64,000 nt of DNA, from the NCBI RefSeq assembly GCF_018343695.1, contig NZ_JAGYPJ010000001.1, positions 3,025,992 to 3,089,991 on the forward strand, given 5' to 3'. Below are positions 7,295 to 16,970 of the stretch, one piece after another. The stretch comes from Lederbergia citrisecunda. Its GTDB lineage: Bacteria > Bacillota > Bacilli > Bacillales > Bacillaceae_C. The notes beneath the pieces are model-generated. The model searched no databases and was not told the origin of the DNA. It saw only the letters and a list, made by a program, of their open reading frames with translations. The first letter of the stretch is position 1, and every line of letters starts with the position of its first letter. The position numbers and the translations under genes were made by a program.

Positions 7295-8674
7295 TTACTT
7301 TCCTTGCTTTTCTTTTTCCCACTGAGTATTTGTCAACTCTTTTATTTGCTTTTCACCGCTCGGAGTTTTATTGATTTCAAAACCATCGAATAAATTTCCG
7401 GTAGCAGTGCGAGCTTCGTACGAGAGTTTATTTCCATTTACACGAATTAATTGGTAAAGCTGCGTATCCTTTATGGAACTTCTAACTTGCGCACCATTCT
7501 CGTCCCAATTTTTCGTTGTAAAATCATACATTTTAGGACCTGAAACTGATACAACAAATATAGTGTCACTCTTCGTGCTCATTGCATTTTTTCCTGAAGG
7601 CTTGTTGCTCACATAACCACGAGCATAGCTGTGATCATGGCCTTGAAGAACTAAATCAACACTATACTTTTCGATTATAGGTAGTACTTTGTTTCTAATT
7701 TCAACGTTATCTCGTCCAGGTGAATTGGCATAAATCGGATGATGGAACGTGATGACTGTCCACTTATTTGGATTATTTGAGAGCGTTTCTTCCAACCATT
7801 CCACTTGCTTATCCAAATCTTTCCCTTTGAGATTCGTATCAAGTGAGATAATTCTCATGCCTTGGTAATCTGTGTAATAAACTGTTTCCTCAAAACCAGC
7901 TGGTCCGTTTTCAGGCAAAGCAAACTGTGGACGCCAATATTGTGATAGGCCAGATGGTGCTCCTTTCACTATCTTGGAATATTCATGATTTCCTGGAGTA
8001 GGAATACTTGGTACCATACCGTTCAACCACCCACCTGCTTTAAACCATTCACCCCATTGCTCATCTGCATCACCATGATTGATTAAATCTCCTGCATGAA
8101 TGATAAATTTTGCATCAGGGAGGTCAGAGTATGCATTTCTAATGACGCGAGACCAATGTTCAAGAATATCATTTTGAGCATCACCAACATATAGGAAAGA
8201 AAATGGTTCAGCTTTATCGGAAGCTGTTGTGAATTCAAACCATTCGCTCCAGTTTGCTCCGTCTCCTACTCGGTATAAGTACTTTGTGTTCGGAGTTAGG
8301 TTTTCAAAATTTACAGTGTGAAACTTAGCCGTGTATGGCTGATTTCCCTTTACTTCACTACTGCCTTCAGCTAATACTGTCTTTGCATTCGCTTTAAAAG
8401 CTGGTCCATCCTCTGCTACTGCAATTTGAGCTTGTGGGCTAACGACATTCATATCCGTTCGCCAAGTAACAGCTTGTGTTGTAGCTGTGTCACCCTTCCA
8501 GTTTAAAATAATCCGATCTGGAACAGGAGTGGGCTTGTACGTCTCTGCATCAGGATACTTTGTGGCAACTAGATCTGCCAATGCAACATTCATCGTCGGG
8601 ACCGCACCAACAAGGAGCGCAGCAAGTAAAACTGTCCTTGACTTAGGGCTTTTCAGCATCTTTTTCAGTACCAT
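7295..8674 (-). CDS. Secreted purple acid phosphatase-like metallophosphoesterase
   Basis: The protein has 459 residues. A signal peptide covers about residues 1-33 (KKMLKSPKSR, then a hydrophobic core ending NVALA). A fibronectin-like purple acid phosphatase N-domain (about 50-150) follows, then the calcineurin-like catalytic domain. Its metal-ligand motifs appear in order: GDAQND, HAGDLINHGD, GNHEY, TFHHP and GHDHSYARG. It should release phosphate from organic esters outside the cell. TTTACA-like repeats upstream suggest PhoP control. The start at 8674 is preceded by AGGAGGAG. Confidence 0.85.
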   Translation of the reverse strand: MVLKKMLKSPKSRTVLLAALLVGAVPTMNVALADLVATKYPDAETYKPTPVPDRIILNWKGDTATTQAVTWRTDMNVVSPQAQIAVAEDGPAFKANAKTVLAEGSSEVKGNQPYTAKFHTVNFENLTPNTKYLYRVGDGANWSEWFEFTTASDKAEPFSFLYVGDAQNDILEHWSRVIRNAYSDLPDAKFIIHAGDLINHGDADEQWGEWFKAGGWLNGMVPSIPTPGNHEYSKIVKGAPSGLSQYWRPQFALPENGPAGFEETVYYTDYQGMRIISLDTNLKGKDLDKQVEWLEETLSNNPNKWTVITFHHPIYANSPGRDNVEIRNKVLPIIEKYSVDLVLQGHDHSYARGYVSNKPSGKNAMSTKSDTIFVVSVSGPKMYDFTTKNWDENGAQVRSSIKDTQLYQLIRVNGNKLSYEARTATGNLFDGFEINKTPSGEKQIKELTNTQWEKEKQGK

Positions 8675-8751
8675 TTACCTTCTCTCCTCCTATGAAAATG
8701 ATTATTACATCCTCATAATAGCTTGGTAGTTTTAAACACGAATGGATGATT

Positions 8752-8789
8752 GGTAAATAGTGTGTAAAAAAATGGTTACATTATGTAAA
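8752..8789 (-). promoter_or_regulatory. Putative Pho box (PhoP binding repeats)
   Basis: On the coding (minus) strand TTTACA (8789-8784), TAACCA (8778-8773), TTTACA (8768-8763) and TTTACC (8757-8752) follow each other at 10-11 bp steps. This is the direct-repeat layout of Bacillus PhoP sites (TTHACA, 11-bp period), and it lies about 80 bp before the phosphoesterase start. Confidence 0.55.
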
Positions 8790-8883
8790 GGTGGTGGAAT
8801 TATCCTTATTGAAATGTTAGATATTACGAGTAAATCAATGAATGTGCATAAAAAATGACCTTTATTTCATGGTCAATTCAACA

Positions 8884-9396
8884 TTATTTATTTAAAGGCA
8901 CTTCTATTCTTTCTTCTAACGCTTTTAATATACTTATAAAGGATTTCCAATCTTTCATTATAGTAATATTTAACCCTAAGCCAACTTCTCGTAGATTTGT
9001 TCGTAACGCTTCAAAATATTCTTTATCTTCTTTGCTCAATTTTGAAAGAGCATAAAGTTCATCATGTGGATATTGCCTAAGTTTTGAAGAAAACCTTTCT
9101 AAGAACTCTCTATCCTTGTTGGATATTGAGTTTAAATACATCCCATTGCTTAAACCTAGATTCAATCCATTTAAAACATCACCCAATTTAGTTGTAACTA
9201 AGTTAGGTTCTGACCATTTATTATCTATTTGGTGGGCAATCAAGCCTTCTAACTCAACTAAATTTTCTTGTACTTCCGTAAAGAATAATTGTTCATTAGC
9301 AAAATTGTTATTTACTAACACCCATACAATTAAAAGGGCCAATATTATATTTACAAAAATAGAACTCCTAAAAATAATTTTTTGTTTTTTATTCAA
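8884..9396 (-). CDS. Membrane-anchored protein of unknown function
   Basis: The protein has about 170 residues: one N-terminal membrane helix (about 13-32, SSIFVNIILALLIVWVLV) and a charged, helical extracellular part. No family was recognised. AAAGGAG is followed by ATGGTTTTG. The ATG at 9402 is too close to the ribosome site, so the TTG at 9396 (6 nt spacing) is chosen here. The gene is single, with no clear operon partner. Confidence 0.6.
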   Translation of the reverse strand: MNKKQKIIFRSSIFVNIILALLIVWVLVNNNFANEQLFFTEVQENLVELEGLIAHQIDNKWSEPNLVTTKLGDVLNGLNLGLSNGMYLNSISNKDREFLERFSSKLRQYPHDELYALSKLSKEDKEYFEALRTNLREVGLGLNITIMKDWKSFISILKALEERIEVPLNK

Positions 9397-9442
9397 AACC
9401 ATTCTCCTTTAGATAGTAAAAGAACAATTACTAAAAAAGCTT

Positions 9443-9610
9443 CTACCATTTCTTAAATATTGATAAAAACTCTTCATCCTCCCGTATATTGGAAAACTCA
9501 GGTTGCTCTAAAAAACATATGGAAGTAACTAGAACATCAAATTTCTCTAAAAAAGTGAATTGCCATTCATTATGTATATCTACTGGTTTTTTTACAATTC
9601 CCCTTATCCA
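9443..9610 (-). pseudogene. Orphan C-terminal coding fragment
   Basis: A minus-strand frame without its own start overlaps the end of the YwaF-like gene. It reads HNEWQFTFLEKFDVLV and ends SIFKKW at a TAG (9443-9445). It looks protein-like but no ATG, GTG or TTG start with a ribosome site is present, so it is probably the remnant of a lost gene. The family is unknown. Confidence 0.25.
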
Positions 9611-10319
9611 TCTTGCGCGCCGCTAGTCCATAATTCCTGAATAACAACCAAAGGACCACGAATATCACAAAAGCCACCGCTTCGAGCGATAAAATATACC
9701 AAGGATAAGGACCCAAAAAATCTAGCAAACTTCCATTTACGGGCTTGGCTTTTAAAAACATATAGTTTCCTTGAAAGAAGTAATTAGTCGCAAATACGAA
9801 CGGAAGTAACACGTTTAAAATAACAAGAGTTTTTATTATCCCTTTAAAGGTAGGAATATAGCCTTTGATCCACGTAAAATATAAGGCCGTTATTATAATG
9901 CCTATGTGGGTGTAAAAAAAGTGAAAGTACCTGAAATGAGGAAAACTCAGATCTAAAACTGGGGTTACCATTGCCTGAAGAGCTCCCCCTATTCCAGCGT
10001 AAATAACAAAATCATATAAATGCTTATTTCCTGTCCAAAGAAGAATAATAGCTACCATTAAACTAATACTACATAGCTCCAATGGAAGTGAGTCTATCAA
10101 ACTCCATCTCCCTATCCTTATTAGCCAAATATGGTAAAGAACTTCCATTACCAATAAGGACAGTGCAAAAAGCCGTTCAATGAGGATTAGCTTTTTTGAA
10201 TGGATTATTAATCTCTTTTTAAAAATAAAAAGTAGGGAGAGGGAAAGAAATGATACGATAATAGACGCAATGTGAGCGGTTGAAAACATTACGAATGTTG
10301 GGCCGATTTTTTCTTCCAT
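9570..10319 (-). CDS. YwaF-like integral membrane protein (TIGR02206 family)
   Basis: The protein has 249 residues and about seven predicted membrane helices. The family signature is in the middle, with LPLELCSIS and HFRYFHFFYTHIG. It resembles B. subtilis YwaF, whose role is unknown. The ATG at 10319 lies 6 nt after GGGGG. An ATG six codons further upstream lacks a ribosome site. The gene follows the acetyltransferase gene with a gap of about 40 bp and may be cotranscribed. Confidence 0.75.
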   Translation of the reverse strand: MEEKIGPTFVMFSTAHIASIIVSFLSLSLLFIFKKRLIIHSKKLILIERLFALSLLVMEVLYHIWLIRIGRWSLIDSLPLELCSISLMVAIILLWTGNKHLYDFVIYAGIGGALQAMVTPVLDLSFPHFRYFHFFYTHIGIIITALYFTWIKGYIPTFKGIIKTLVILNVLLPFVFATNYFFQGNYMFLKAKPVNGSLLDFLGPYPWYILSLEAVAFVIFVVLWLLFRNYGLAARKMDKGNCKKTSRYT

Positions 10320-10359
10320 ATCATTCCCCCATTTCATCTGTAATTACATGTTAAGAAAT

Positions 10360-10848
10360 CTATTTGGCAAAGTAATAGACCATCGTCACAGATGTTCCCG
10401 ATAACCCATATTCCTCAAATCCAAGCTTTTTATATACATGAACTGCCTGCTCATTATGAGGGTCTACGCTTAGTGACAATGATTTATAACCATCTTCCTT
10501 AGCCTGATCCATCAATGCGTTCATTAAATGCGAGCCTATCCCCATGCCTCTTGCTTCCGGAGATACCGCAATTCCCAATTCTGGTGTAAAACGATCAATA
10601 AATCCATAGCCCTTATTTTGTTCATCAAACAATCGATACCAAGCCGCTCCTAAAGCTTTTCCATCACCTTTTTCTGCTAACAATGCCTGATCTCCAGGTC
10701 TCCCCCAATTCTCATTATATTTTTTCAGATGTGGGAGATTTAACAATATTTCTTTAGGAGGCTTATTTTCAAGAATGTGTATGGATTCGTACATCATATC
10801 TTGCAAAAATTCAATTTCGTGTTCTTCTAATTTTCTAATTTTATACAT
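10360..10848 (-). CDS. GNAT-family N-acetyltransferase
   Basis: The protein has 162 residues. The acetyl-CoA loop is visible as VSPEARGMGIGSHLMNALM (motif A, RGMGIG), and motif B as NEQAVHVYKKLGFEEYG near the end. The substrate cannot be told. The ATG at 10848 follows GAGGTGATTTCT. The GTG three codons upstream lies inside the ribosome site and is rejected. Confidence 0.85.
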   Translation of the reverse strand: MYKIRKLEEHEIEFLQDMMYESIHILENKPPKEILLNLPHLKKYNENWGRPGDQALLAEKGDGKALGAAWYRLFDEQNKGYGFIDRFTPELGIAVSPEARGMGIGSHLMNALMDQAKEDGYKSLSLSVDPHNEQAVHVYKKLGFEEYGLSGTSVTMVYYFAK

Positions 10849-10857
10849 AGAAATCAC

Positions 10858-11156
10858 CTCTTTGGATTCTCTACTATTAATTCAATAGTAACGGGGATTT
10901 CCCTTCTTTATTTATTTTATTATGTTTAATAAGAGCTTAGGTTTGAGAAATAAATACTCATACAAAGATTGATGACCTTCCTATAGGGTTTTATCACAAT
11001 TGGTTCCCGCATTTCACTAATGGAAGTAAAAATTTGAGTTTTTCTGATACACTTAGGGAATCGATAACTGGATTGGTGATCTTTTTATTTCATGCTACCA
11101 GGAGTACCAACCAAGTTGATACCCATCACGCCTTTTCCATCCTCGAATGACCAATT
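10858..11156. other. Intergenic gap with an unassigned coding-like fragment
   Basis: No intact gene was found. On the minus strand, 11150-11085 translates to FEDGKGVMGINLVGTPG and ends at a TAA. This looks like the tail of a lost protein but I do not recognise the family. No regulatory motif was identified. Confidence 0.25.
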
Positions 11157-11197
11157 AAAAAATCCCAGGAGAAACCAAAATTTCCCCCAGGATTTTT
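11157..11197 (-). terminator. Terminator at the end of the carbohydrate operon
   Basis: On the minus strand AAAAATCCTGGGGGAAA pairs, with a few mismatches and G-U pairs, with TTTCTCCTGGGATTTTT, followed by more T residues. It closes the long minus-strand locus that starts at 28.8 kb. Confidence 0.7.
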
Positions 11198-11205
11198 CAT
11201 TCGCT

Positions 11206-13614
11206 TTATTCAAATCTTACAACTAACTGAGAATCTACTTTCGAATGCTTATTAGAATGAATGAATGTCATTCCATCAACAAGCTCTACTACATAATCAT
11301 CGCTCGCCAAAACTGATTTATTCGTCTTAAGAGCGATGACATCTTGTGCTTGAGTTAAACGAAACTCGATGTTATCCTCACCGACATGCATGATTTCTGC
11401 AGTCGAATAGACAATTTCACCGATACCAAGTTTCACATTCACCGGTAGCATTACACCATCTTTGCTTTGAAGAAGTAACTCTCTGCCTCCAAATGCGACT
11501 TCTCCATCACTATATACTCTCAACGTTTTATCAAAACCATCGAGATTTAGAAGATGGATAAAGCGCTCGCCATCTGTATTCGCAGTTGAAGTGCTAAAAA
11601 TACCATGCTCCTCACAATCATGAGTTAGCTTCGCCACCGCACCCAATTGTCCAAACACTTTTTTATAAAAAGCTAAATCACAAGGATATGCAGCGGCTAC
11701 TACAACCGCTCGGCCTTTACCTACTACAGCATCAAAAGCGCACACTTCGTCAGTACCGTACACATTCAAAAGTGGTGTGGCGGAATCTGACTCTAAAACT
11801 TGTGCAAAGTGGGTTCTCGTTTCTGGACGAGGCCCAGCCCAATTTAGAGCGTTCAATGATAAGTAATATTCCGAGCTATCACGCTTTTCTCCAACAGCTT
11901 TTATACGAAGAGCATCCGCTAAAATCGTACAAGGATTTCCCTCCATATCAAATTGTGGGAGTTCACCGTATAAAAGAATCCGCCCACCCGCTTCTAAAAA
12001 GTCGACTAGCTTACTCTGAATGTTGGCTGCCATATATTTAGCAGAAGGTAATGCGAGTACTTCTGTATCATTTAAGGAAAGTGGCTTGTTTTGAATATCA
12101 ATCGCACCAAAACGATAGCCTAGCAGAAGCATGGCCCGGGCCATACTTTCCCAAGAGCTGTATGCTCGATTAGCCTCAATATTCGACAGTACTTCCCTCA
12201 TCTTTTCACTAGTTGGATAGCGGTATTCCGTCATATAGTAATCCGGAATAAAGGCAAAGGAAATATGATCTCGTTCCTCGTCCATTGCAGCTACCTTATC
12301 TGCAACAGCCATCATCGTTTTGATCGATCTTGCCATTCGTGGAAACGTATAATTCAATTTCCCTTCAGGTCCGACAGGTGCAGCGAAGCCATGATGCTCT
12401 CCTGTAAAAGCGATCCGATCATTTCCATCGCCTCTTGATGTATCAAAACGATAGTTTTTGCCACCAGCGAATAAGTAATAATTGATCAAACGATTTCCTT
12501 GAGCAATGCACATTCTCGCTTTTAAATCGGCCGCTGAAGGATCGTAGCGTCCACTCAAGTTATTACCGAAGTTTCCATCCCCACAATTAAATTCAACGGA
12601 AGTAAGCGGCTGATCTGGGAGATGGACTGAATCCATAAATCCGTTAATCAAATACAAATCTTGGAATGTTTCTACCGTTAAATCGCCAAAATAAATATCT
12701 GAACCGGATAGATATCCAGGATCCTGAGTATACGTTTCGTATAGCTGACTTATACCGATTGGGAATGTAAAGCCACGCCCGCCACCCGTTCCGTGAATAT
12801 TGACAACAAACGGAATATCCTTTGCTCCAAATTCTTCCGCATATTCACGAAGCGTCGCAATATATCTTGCAAAGCGGTTCCTCATAAAATAACCGAGGTC
12901 TTTCATTAACTCTAAAGAATACGATTCTTTTGGTGAACGAATTGCTTCGTTACGAATATCTTTTTCTTCAATATTAAATGGGTAGCGACTCGCTAAAGTT
13001 CCTTGATCATAGGTACTTGATAACCAGGCTGCAAAATCATCTAATACAAAATCTGTTAAATCTGGGCAATTGCTGACCCAAGAAAGCATGCCAATTTCAT
13101 TATCAAGCTGAAATGCAATAATATTTCCATTTGGATAAAGCTTAGGCTCTACAATCTCCATAACGGCACGATACCAATTTTTCACATCACTTAAAAATCC
13201 AGGGTGCAAATAGTCAATCGTTTTTGTCGTCGCTGGCTGCTTGTCCCATCCAGTTGGAATGATTTCTGGGTGCTTTTCGTACACCCAGAAAGGTAATCCT
13301 TCATTTTTCATTTCCGCCATAATGAATGGTCCTGGACGAACGAAGAAGTAAAGACCGTTTTCTTCGCAAAGATCCACAAACGCCTTAAAGTCCAATTCAG
13401 GACGAGTTTCTCCGGTTAAATCAATCTTCCCTTCCTCAAACTCGTGAATGACCCAAGGAACATACGTAGCAACCGCATTACATCCAGAAAGCTTTAATTT
13501 ATCGATCCGGTCCTGCCAGTCTGCACGGTCAAGGCGAAAATAATGAATTTCACCACACATAATTAATTGAGGCTTGCCATCAATTAAAATTTGCTTATTT
13601 TTAATTTCAATCAT
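11206..13614 (-). CDS. GH35 beta-galactosidase-like glycoside hydrolase
   Basis: The protein has 802 residues. The N-terminal (beta/alpha)8 domain shows the GH35 pattern: CGEIHYFR near residue 20, VPWVIHE, and RPGPFIMAE near 93-101. The acid/base Glu is E173 in QLDNEIG and the nucleophile is E341 in SVEFNCGDG. The C-terminal half holds the amidotransferase-like and beta-sandwich domains usual in long GH35 enzymes. There is no signal peptide, so it acts in the cytoplasm on imported oligosaccharides. It is the last gene of the operon, 14 bp after the GH144-like gene. GH35 is mostly beta-galactosidase, but the real linkage here is unknown. Confidence 0.88.
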   Translation of the reverse strand: MIEIKNKQILIDGKPQLIMCGEIHYFRLDRADWQDRIDKLKLSGCNAVATYVPWVIHEFEEGKIDLTGETRPELDFKAFVDLCEENGLYFFVRPGPFIMAEMKNEGLPFWVYEKHPEIIPTGWDKQPATTKTIDYLHPGFLSDVKNWYRAVMEIVEPKLYPNGNIIAFQLDNEIGMLSWVSNCPDLTDFVLDDFAAWLSSTYDQGTLASRYPFNIEEKDIRNEAIRSPKESYSLELMKDLGYFMRNRFARYIATLREYAEEFGAKDIPFVVNIHGTGGGRGFTFPIGISQLYETYTQDPGYLSGSDIYFGDLTVETFQDLYLINGFMDSVHLPDQPLTSVEFNCGDGNFGNNLSGRYDPSAADLKARMCIAQGNRLINYYLFAGGKNYRFDTSRGDGNDRIAFTGEHHGFAAPVGPEGKLNYTFPRMARSIKTMMAVADKVAAMDEERDHISFAFIPDYYMTEYRYPTSEKMREVLSNIEANRAYSSWESMARAMLLLGYRFGAIDIQNKPLSLNDTEVLALPSAKYMAANIQSKLVDFLEAGGRILLYGELPQFDMEGNPCTILADALRIKAVGEKRDSSEYYLSLNALNWAGPRPETRTHFAQVLESDSATPLLNVYGTDEVCAFDAVVGKGRAVVVAAAYPCDLAFYKKVFGQLGAVAKLTHDCEEHGIFSTSTANTDGERFIHLLNLDGFDKTLRVYSDGEVAFGGRELLLQSKDGVMLPVNVKLGIGEIVYSTAEIMHVGEDNIEFRLTQAQDVIALKTNKSVLASDDYVVELVDGMTFIHSNKHSKVDSQLVVRFE

Positions 13615-13628
13615 AAAGCACCTCAGGC

Positions 13629-14831
13629 TTATCTTTTCTTCCAGCCCAGCATTTCAATCCCACGCTGAACATATTTGTTTTTCATATATAAATCCCAAAC
13701 AAGACCTGATCTGTAGTTTTCAAGCATTAGAAGCGTAATTCCTTTGTCAATTCCGATTACATGTTCTGCATACCACGCTGGCTCTACATCCAAATTGTAC
13801 GCATCCCAGAAACCATATTGTCCCCATAATTGTGGGTGGTTTTCATAGTAATATTCTAACGCTGCAATTGATTCTTCAGGAGTGAAAACAATGGATCCTG
13901 CAGCTCCACATGGAGGAACAGTCCCTTCATTATCCGGATTCACATTCGGATAAAATGGCGGAGTACCTGGCACGATATAGCCATTTGGAGAGCCACAAGC
14001 CGTTAAGCCCCACGCATTTTCGTGATATGTTTTTCGACCATTTGGATTTTCAATACTATAATGACGGCTTGCTTGTGAAGCTTGCACGGAATTCTCAAAC
14101 CAATCCGTTCCGTCTTTATCCAAAACCTTTTTAAAATCAATGAACGCATGTGAAAATTGGTGTACGAACAACGCTCCACCTGGTGCGTTGATATATTCGT
14201 ATGGACCGTATTTTGCAGTTTTTCTTTCAAACCCGTCATAGATTTTTACTGGAACTGGGTTTGTAGGCGAAGCAACCCCTAGAACATATTGAGTCATTTG
14301 CTCGGCATATGTTTCCCAGTGATGGAAGCCTCCCCTTTCAGGGTCGTATCCCATATAATACTGGTTTACACTTTCGTCGTAATAAATCGTCCAGTCGATA
14401 CGCTCATAAATTTTTTCAAACAGCTCTTTAACTTCACCTTCAAAATACTCCGCAGATGTGATTGCTCCATTTAAAAATAAAGTTGTATCTATGATGGAAG
14501 CACAATCGTGGAAAGTTTCATTCTTTTTCGCCGTTTTCATATTCAAAAAGTGATAAAAGAAGCCTTCTTCGTGTTCTACATGGTTCAGGAAAGTTTCAAG
14601 TGTTCCTTTTGTGCGCTCATATCCCTCTTCACGAGTAATCCACCCTCTTTCGATCCCGATTACAATCGCGGTCAATCCGAAACCAACTGCTGCAATACTC
14701 GCTACTTGTTTATTTCCAGACTGATCAAGAATCAATCCGTAACCATCTGAATTTTTATCTGCATTTGCTTCGTTCCAAAAGAAGTCGAAGCACCCTTTTG
14801 CTTCTAAGTCCAAAATATTAAGCTGTTCCAT
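13629..14831 (-). CDS. Glycoamylase-like (PF10091, GH144-type) glycoside hydrolase
   Basis: The protein has 400 residues and looks like an (alpha/alpha)6-barrel enzyme of the glycoamylase-like family PF10091. Visible signatures are CFDFFWNEAN near residue 15, IASIAAVGFGL-like VASIAAVGFGLTA, the NAWGLTACGSPNGY segment, and GFWDAYNLDVEPAWYAEHVIGIDKG near the end. Members assigned to GH144 are endo-beta-1,2-glucanases or related exo enzymes. There is no signal peptide, so it would act on imported chains. It sits between the permease and GH35 genes in one operon. The substrate is inferred only from family membership. Confidence 0.75.
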   Translation of the reverse strand: MEQLNILDLEAKGCFDFFWNEANADKNSDGYGLILDQSGNKQVASIAAVGFGLTAIVIGIERGWITREEGYERTKGTLETFLNHVEHEEGFFYHFLNMKTAKKNETFHDCASIIDTTLFLNGAITSAEYFEGEVKELFEKIYERIDWTIYYDESVNQYYMGYDPERGGFHHWETYAEQMTQYVLGVASPTNPVPVKIYDGFERKTAKYGPYEYINAPGGALFVHQFSHAFIDFKKVLDKDGTDWFENSVQASQASRHYSIENPNGRKTYHENAWGLTACGSPNGYIVPGTPPFYPNVNPDNEGTVPPCGAAGSIVFTPEESIAALEYYYENHPQLWGQYGFWDAYNLDVEPAWYAEHVIGIDKGITLLMLENYRSGLVWDLYMKNKYVQRGIEMLGWKKR

Positions 14832-14852
14832 GATGTTCTTCCCTTCAAATCA

Positions 14853-15788
14853 TTATTCTCCGGTAATTCCCGTTCGGTCTACACCTTCGACAAACCATTT
14901 TTGCGTAATAAAATAAACAATTAATAACGGCAAGATAGACAGTAACGTCCCAGCCATCCTAATTCCTTCATTGATTTGACTGGCGGTTCCCTCCATCCCT
15001 GCAGGGAACATTTTTTTATAAGATGCAACAAACTTTTGAAGCTGTAATGGCAATGTCGTCAATTCATTTCCGAAATAAATCGATGCTAAATACGTTTCAT
15101 TCCAATACCAAACGAAAGAAAAAAGAAATGAAATGATGATTGCTGGAACGGCCATTGGGATCGCGATAGTGAAAAAGATTCGCAGGTGACCCGCTCCATC
15201 GATTTGAGCCGCCTCTTCCAATGATTTTGGCATCATTCTAAAAAATTGATAAAAGATTAGAATGAAAATGGCGCTATTGATACCTTGTCCAGATATAGCA
15301 GGAAGCATAAAAGCATTCAAACTGCCTAAAATGTTTAACTCATTGAAAAATATATATCTCGGAATAAGCGTGACTTGAGGCGGAATAATAAATGTCGCCA
15401 ATACGAGTACAAATAAAATATTTTTTCCACGAAAAGTAAACCGTGCTAGTCCATACCCAACAACCGCCGCTACAGCAGTCTGTGCGATGGATGGTAAAAC
15501 AGTTACATACAAAGTCTCAAGTAATACAGGGAAAAAGTTCAATACTTGATTCGCTTTCGCGTAATTCCCTAGATAAAATTGAGTCGGAATCCAATTTACA
15601 AGTGGATTTAAAATGTCATCCAAACTTTTAATACTATACACTCCCATGTGTAAAAGCGGGAATAAATAGACAAAACCGATTCCGATCAATAAACCATATA
15701 TGAGAATCTTTATAAGGTAACCATCATTTCCACGCATACCTAAGAGCCATTTTTTAGCTTTTAAATAATGATTTTCTATTTTTTGCAC
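14853..15788 (-). CDS. Carbohydrate ABC transporter permease (MalG/MsmG type)
   Basis: This is a 311-residue inner-membrane permease with six predicted helices and the EAA loop (EEAAQIDGAGHLRIFFTIAIP) that contacts the ATPase. The long N-terminal lead before the first helix is usual for the MalG-like subunit. It pairs with the permease at 16098. The GTG start at 15788 follows GGGAGGG. About 300 bp with a repeated element separates it from its partner. No ATPase gene is in the locus. Confidence 0.88.
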   Translation of the reverse strand: MQKIENHYLKAKKWLLGMRGNDGYLIKILIYGLLIGIGFVYLFPLLHMGVYSIKSLDDILNPLVNWIPTQFYLGNYAKANQVLNFFPVLLETLYVTVLPSIAQTAVAAVVGYGLARFTFRGKNILFVLVLATFIIPPQVTLIPRYIFFNELNILGSLNAFMLPAISGQGINSAIFILIFYQFFRMMPKSLEEAAQIDGAGHLRIFFTIAIPMAVPAIIISFLFSFVWYWNETYLASIYFGNELTTLPLQLQKFVASYKKMFPAGMEGTASQINEGIRMAGTLLSILPLLIVYFITQKWFVEGVDRTGITGE

Positions 15789-15858
15789 ATTGAACCCTCC
15801 CTTTTTTAAAAGGTAAGAAAGTAAACATTTTTATAGATTTATGTTATTGAAGTTAGGC

Positions 15859-16110
15859 TTTCTCTTTCTAGCGCAAGCAGCCATCGACTAGCAAACTTCT
15901 TGTCTTCTTCCCTACGATAAGTCAACATTGATTCGCCTTATCAGGTTCATCGTGTTTCCTTTATCTCAGTCATAGGCCAAAGAAGGAACGTCGACTAAAA
16001 CTGCCATGTCCTGTGGCGACGTCGACGGATCCACATCCTGTGGGCCTGTACGTCGATGAACAAGGCGTTTGCGCTTTTCTTTGTCTAGCTCCATCGCCTA
16101 TCGACTAGCA
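15859..16110. repeat. Bacillaceae-type intergenic repeat between two permease genes
   Basis: The 300-bp gap between the permeases is filled by a GC-richer repeat. Near-identical ends with GCC(T)ATCGACTAGC occur at about 15859-15893 and 16076-16110. Between them is a module with GTCGAC and CCTGTGGC hairpins. Short motifs such as TTTGTCTAGCTCCA look like the intergenic repeat common in Bacillaceae genomes. The right end runs into the last codons of the permease at 16098, so the element shaped that protein's C-terminus. Confidence 0.6.
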
Positions 16111-16970
16111 TAGCTTTTTTTCTTCTTTAACGTCATGGCGCCAACTGTGAGTGCAAGTGCAATTGTGATAATGACAAAATAGATCCACGATAATGCTGAC
16201 GCGTAACCAAAACCAGTGTCTACTCTAAACATGTTTCGTTGAATATGATCAATGACGGGGTTCAATGAAAAGATTGAATACGTCACGACCGTGTAAATGA
16301 TATTTACAAGAATCATAGGTGCTAAACTAGGTAAAGTCAGTTTCCAGAAACATTCCCATGGTGAGGCACCGTCAATCGATGCTGCTTCATATGTCTGACT
16401 GTCCATTTTTTGTAAAGCTGCAAGGAATATCAAAATTTGAACACCGGAAAACCAAAGGATCACAATTAGGTTTTTAATCAAATAAAGCAATATTCCATTG
16501 ACAAAGGCATCCGGGTTTGAGTTTAACGCTTCGTAAATGGCGTATTTTTCAATGGACGGAATTGTTGTAACTCCTTGATCAATAAGCTCCTTAATTACTG
16601 GCCCACTGGAAATAATAACTGGGAGAAAGAAGATAGTCCGAAACATTCCACGGAATTTTACTTTCTGGTTTAACAGCAAAGCAATAATTAAAGAAAATAC
16701 GATAATGATCGGTACTGAAATAACTAGTTCCTTTAAATAGGTTGTTAGTTTATCAACAAAAATGGCATCTACGCCAAACGCAAATTTATAGTTTTCAAAC
16801 TTTACAAAAGTCGTTTGAACGCCGCTCGTCGTAATTTTTACCTTTTGAAAACTTAAATACAAAGAATAAAACAAAGGAACGGCAGTGAAGATCAAGAAAC
16901 CAATGATCCAGGGTAAAACAAATAACCATCCAGTCATGCTATGTCTAGCTCTTAGTCCCCTTAGTCTCAC
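16098..16970 (-). CDS. Carbohydrate ABC transporter permease (MalF/LplB type)
   Basis: The 290-residue permease has six predicted helices and an EAA-like loop (YEAASIDGASPWECFWKLTLP). A cytosolic N-terminus precedes the first helix (MTGWLFVLPWIIGFLIF). It pairs with the MalG-type permease at 14853. The GTG start at 16970 overlaps the stop of the DUF5696 gene by 4 bp (GTGA). The last residues SYASR and the stop are encoded by the flanking repeat element. Confidence 0.88.
   Translation of the reverse strand: MRLRGLRARHSMTGWLFVLPWIIGFLIFTAVPLFYSLYLSFQKVKITTSGVQTTFVKFENYKFAFGVDAIFVDKLTTYLKELVISVPIIIVFSLIIALLLNQKVKFRGMFRTIFFLPVIISSGPVIKELIDQGVTTIPSIEKYAIYEALNSNPDAFVNGILLYLIKNLIVILWFSGVQILIFLAALQKMDSQTYEAASIDGASPWECFWKLTLPSLAPMILVNIIYTVVTYSIFSLNPVIDHIQRNMFRVDTGFGYASALSWIYFVIITIALALTVGAMTLKKKKSYASR

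Noticed and set aside
7215-7322. Extended start for the HupE-like protein
   Set aside because: The added residues come from the intergenic hairpin, and the signal peptide with its ribosome site begins at 7214.
13910-14239. Open frames on both strands inside the GH144-like gene
   Set aside because: They have no ribosome sites and sit inside a well-supported gene with recognisable motifs.
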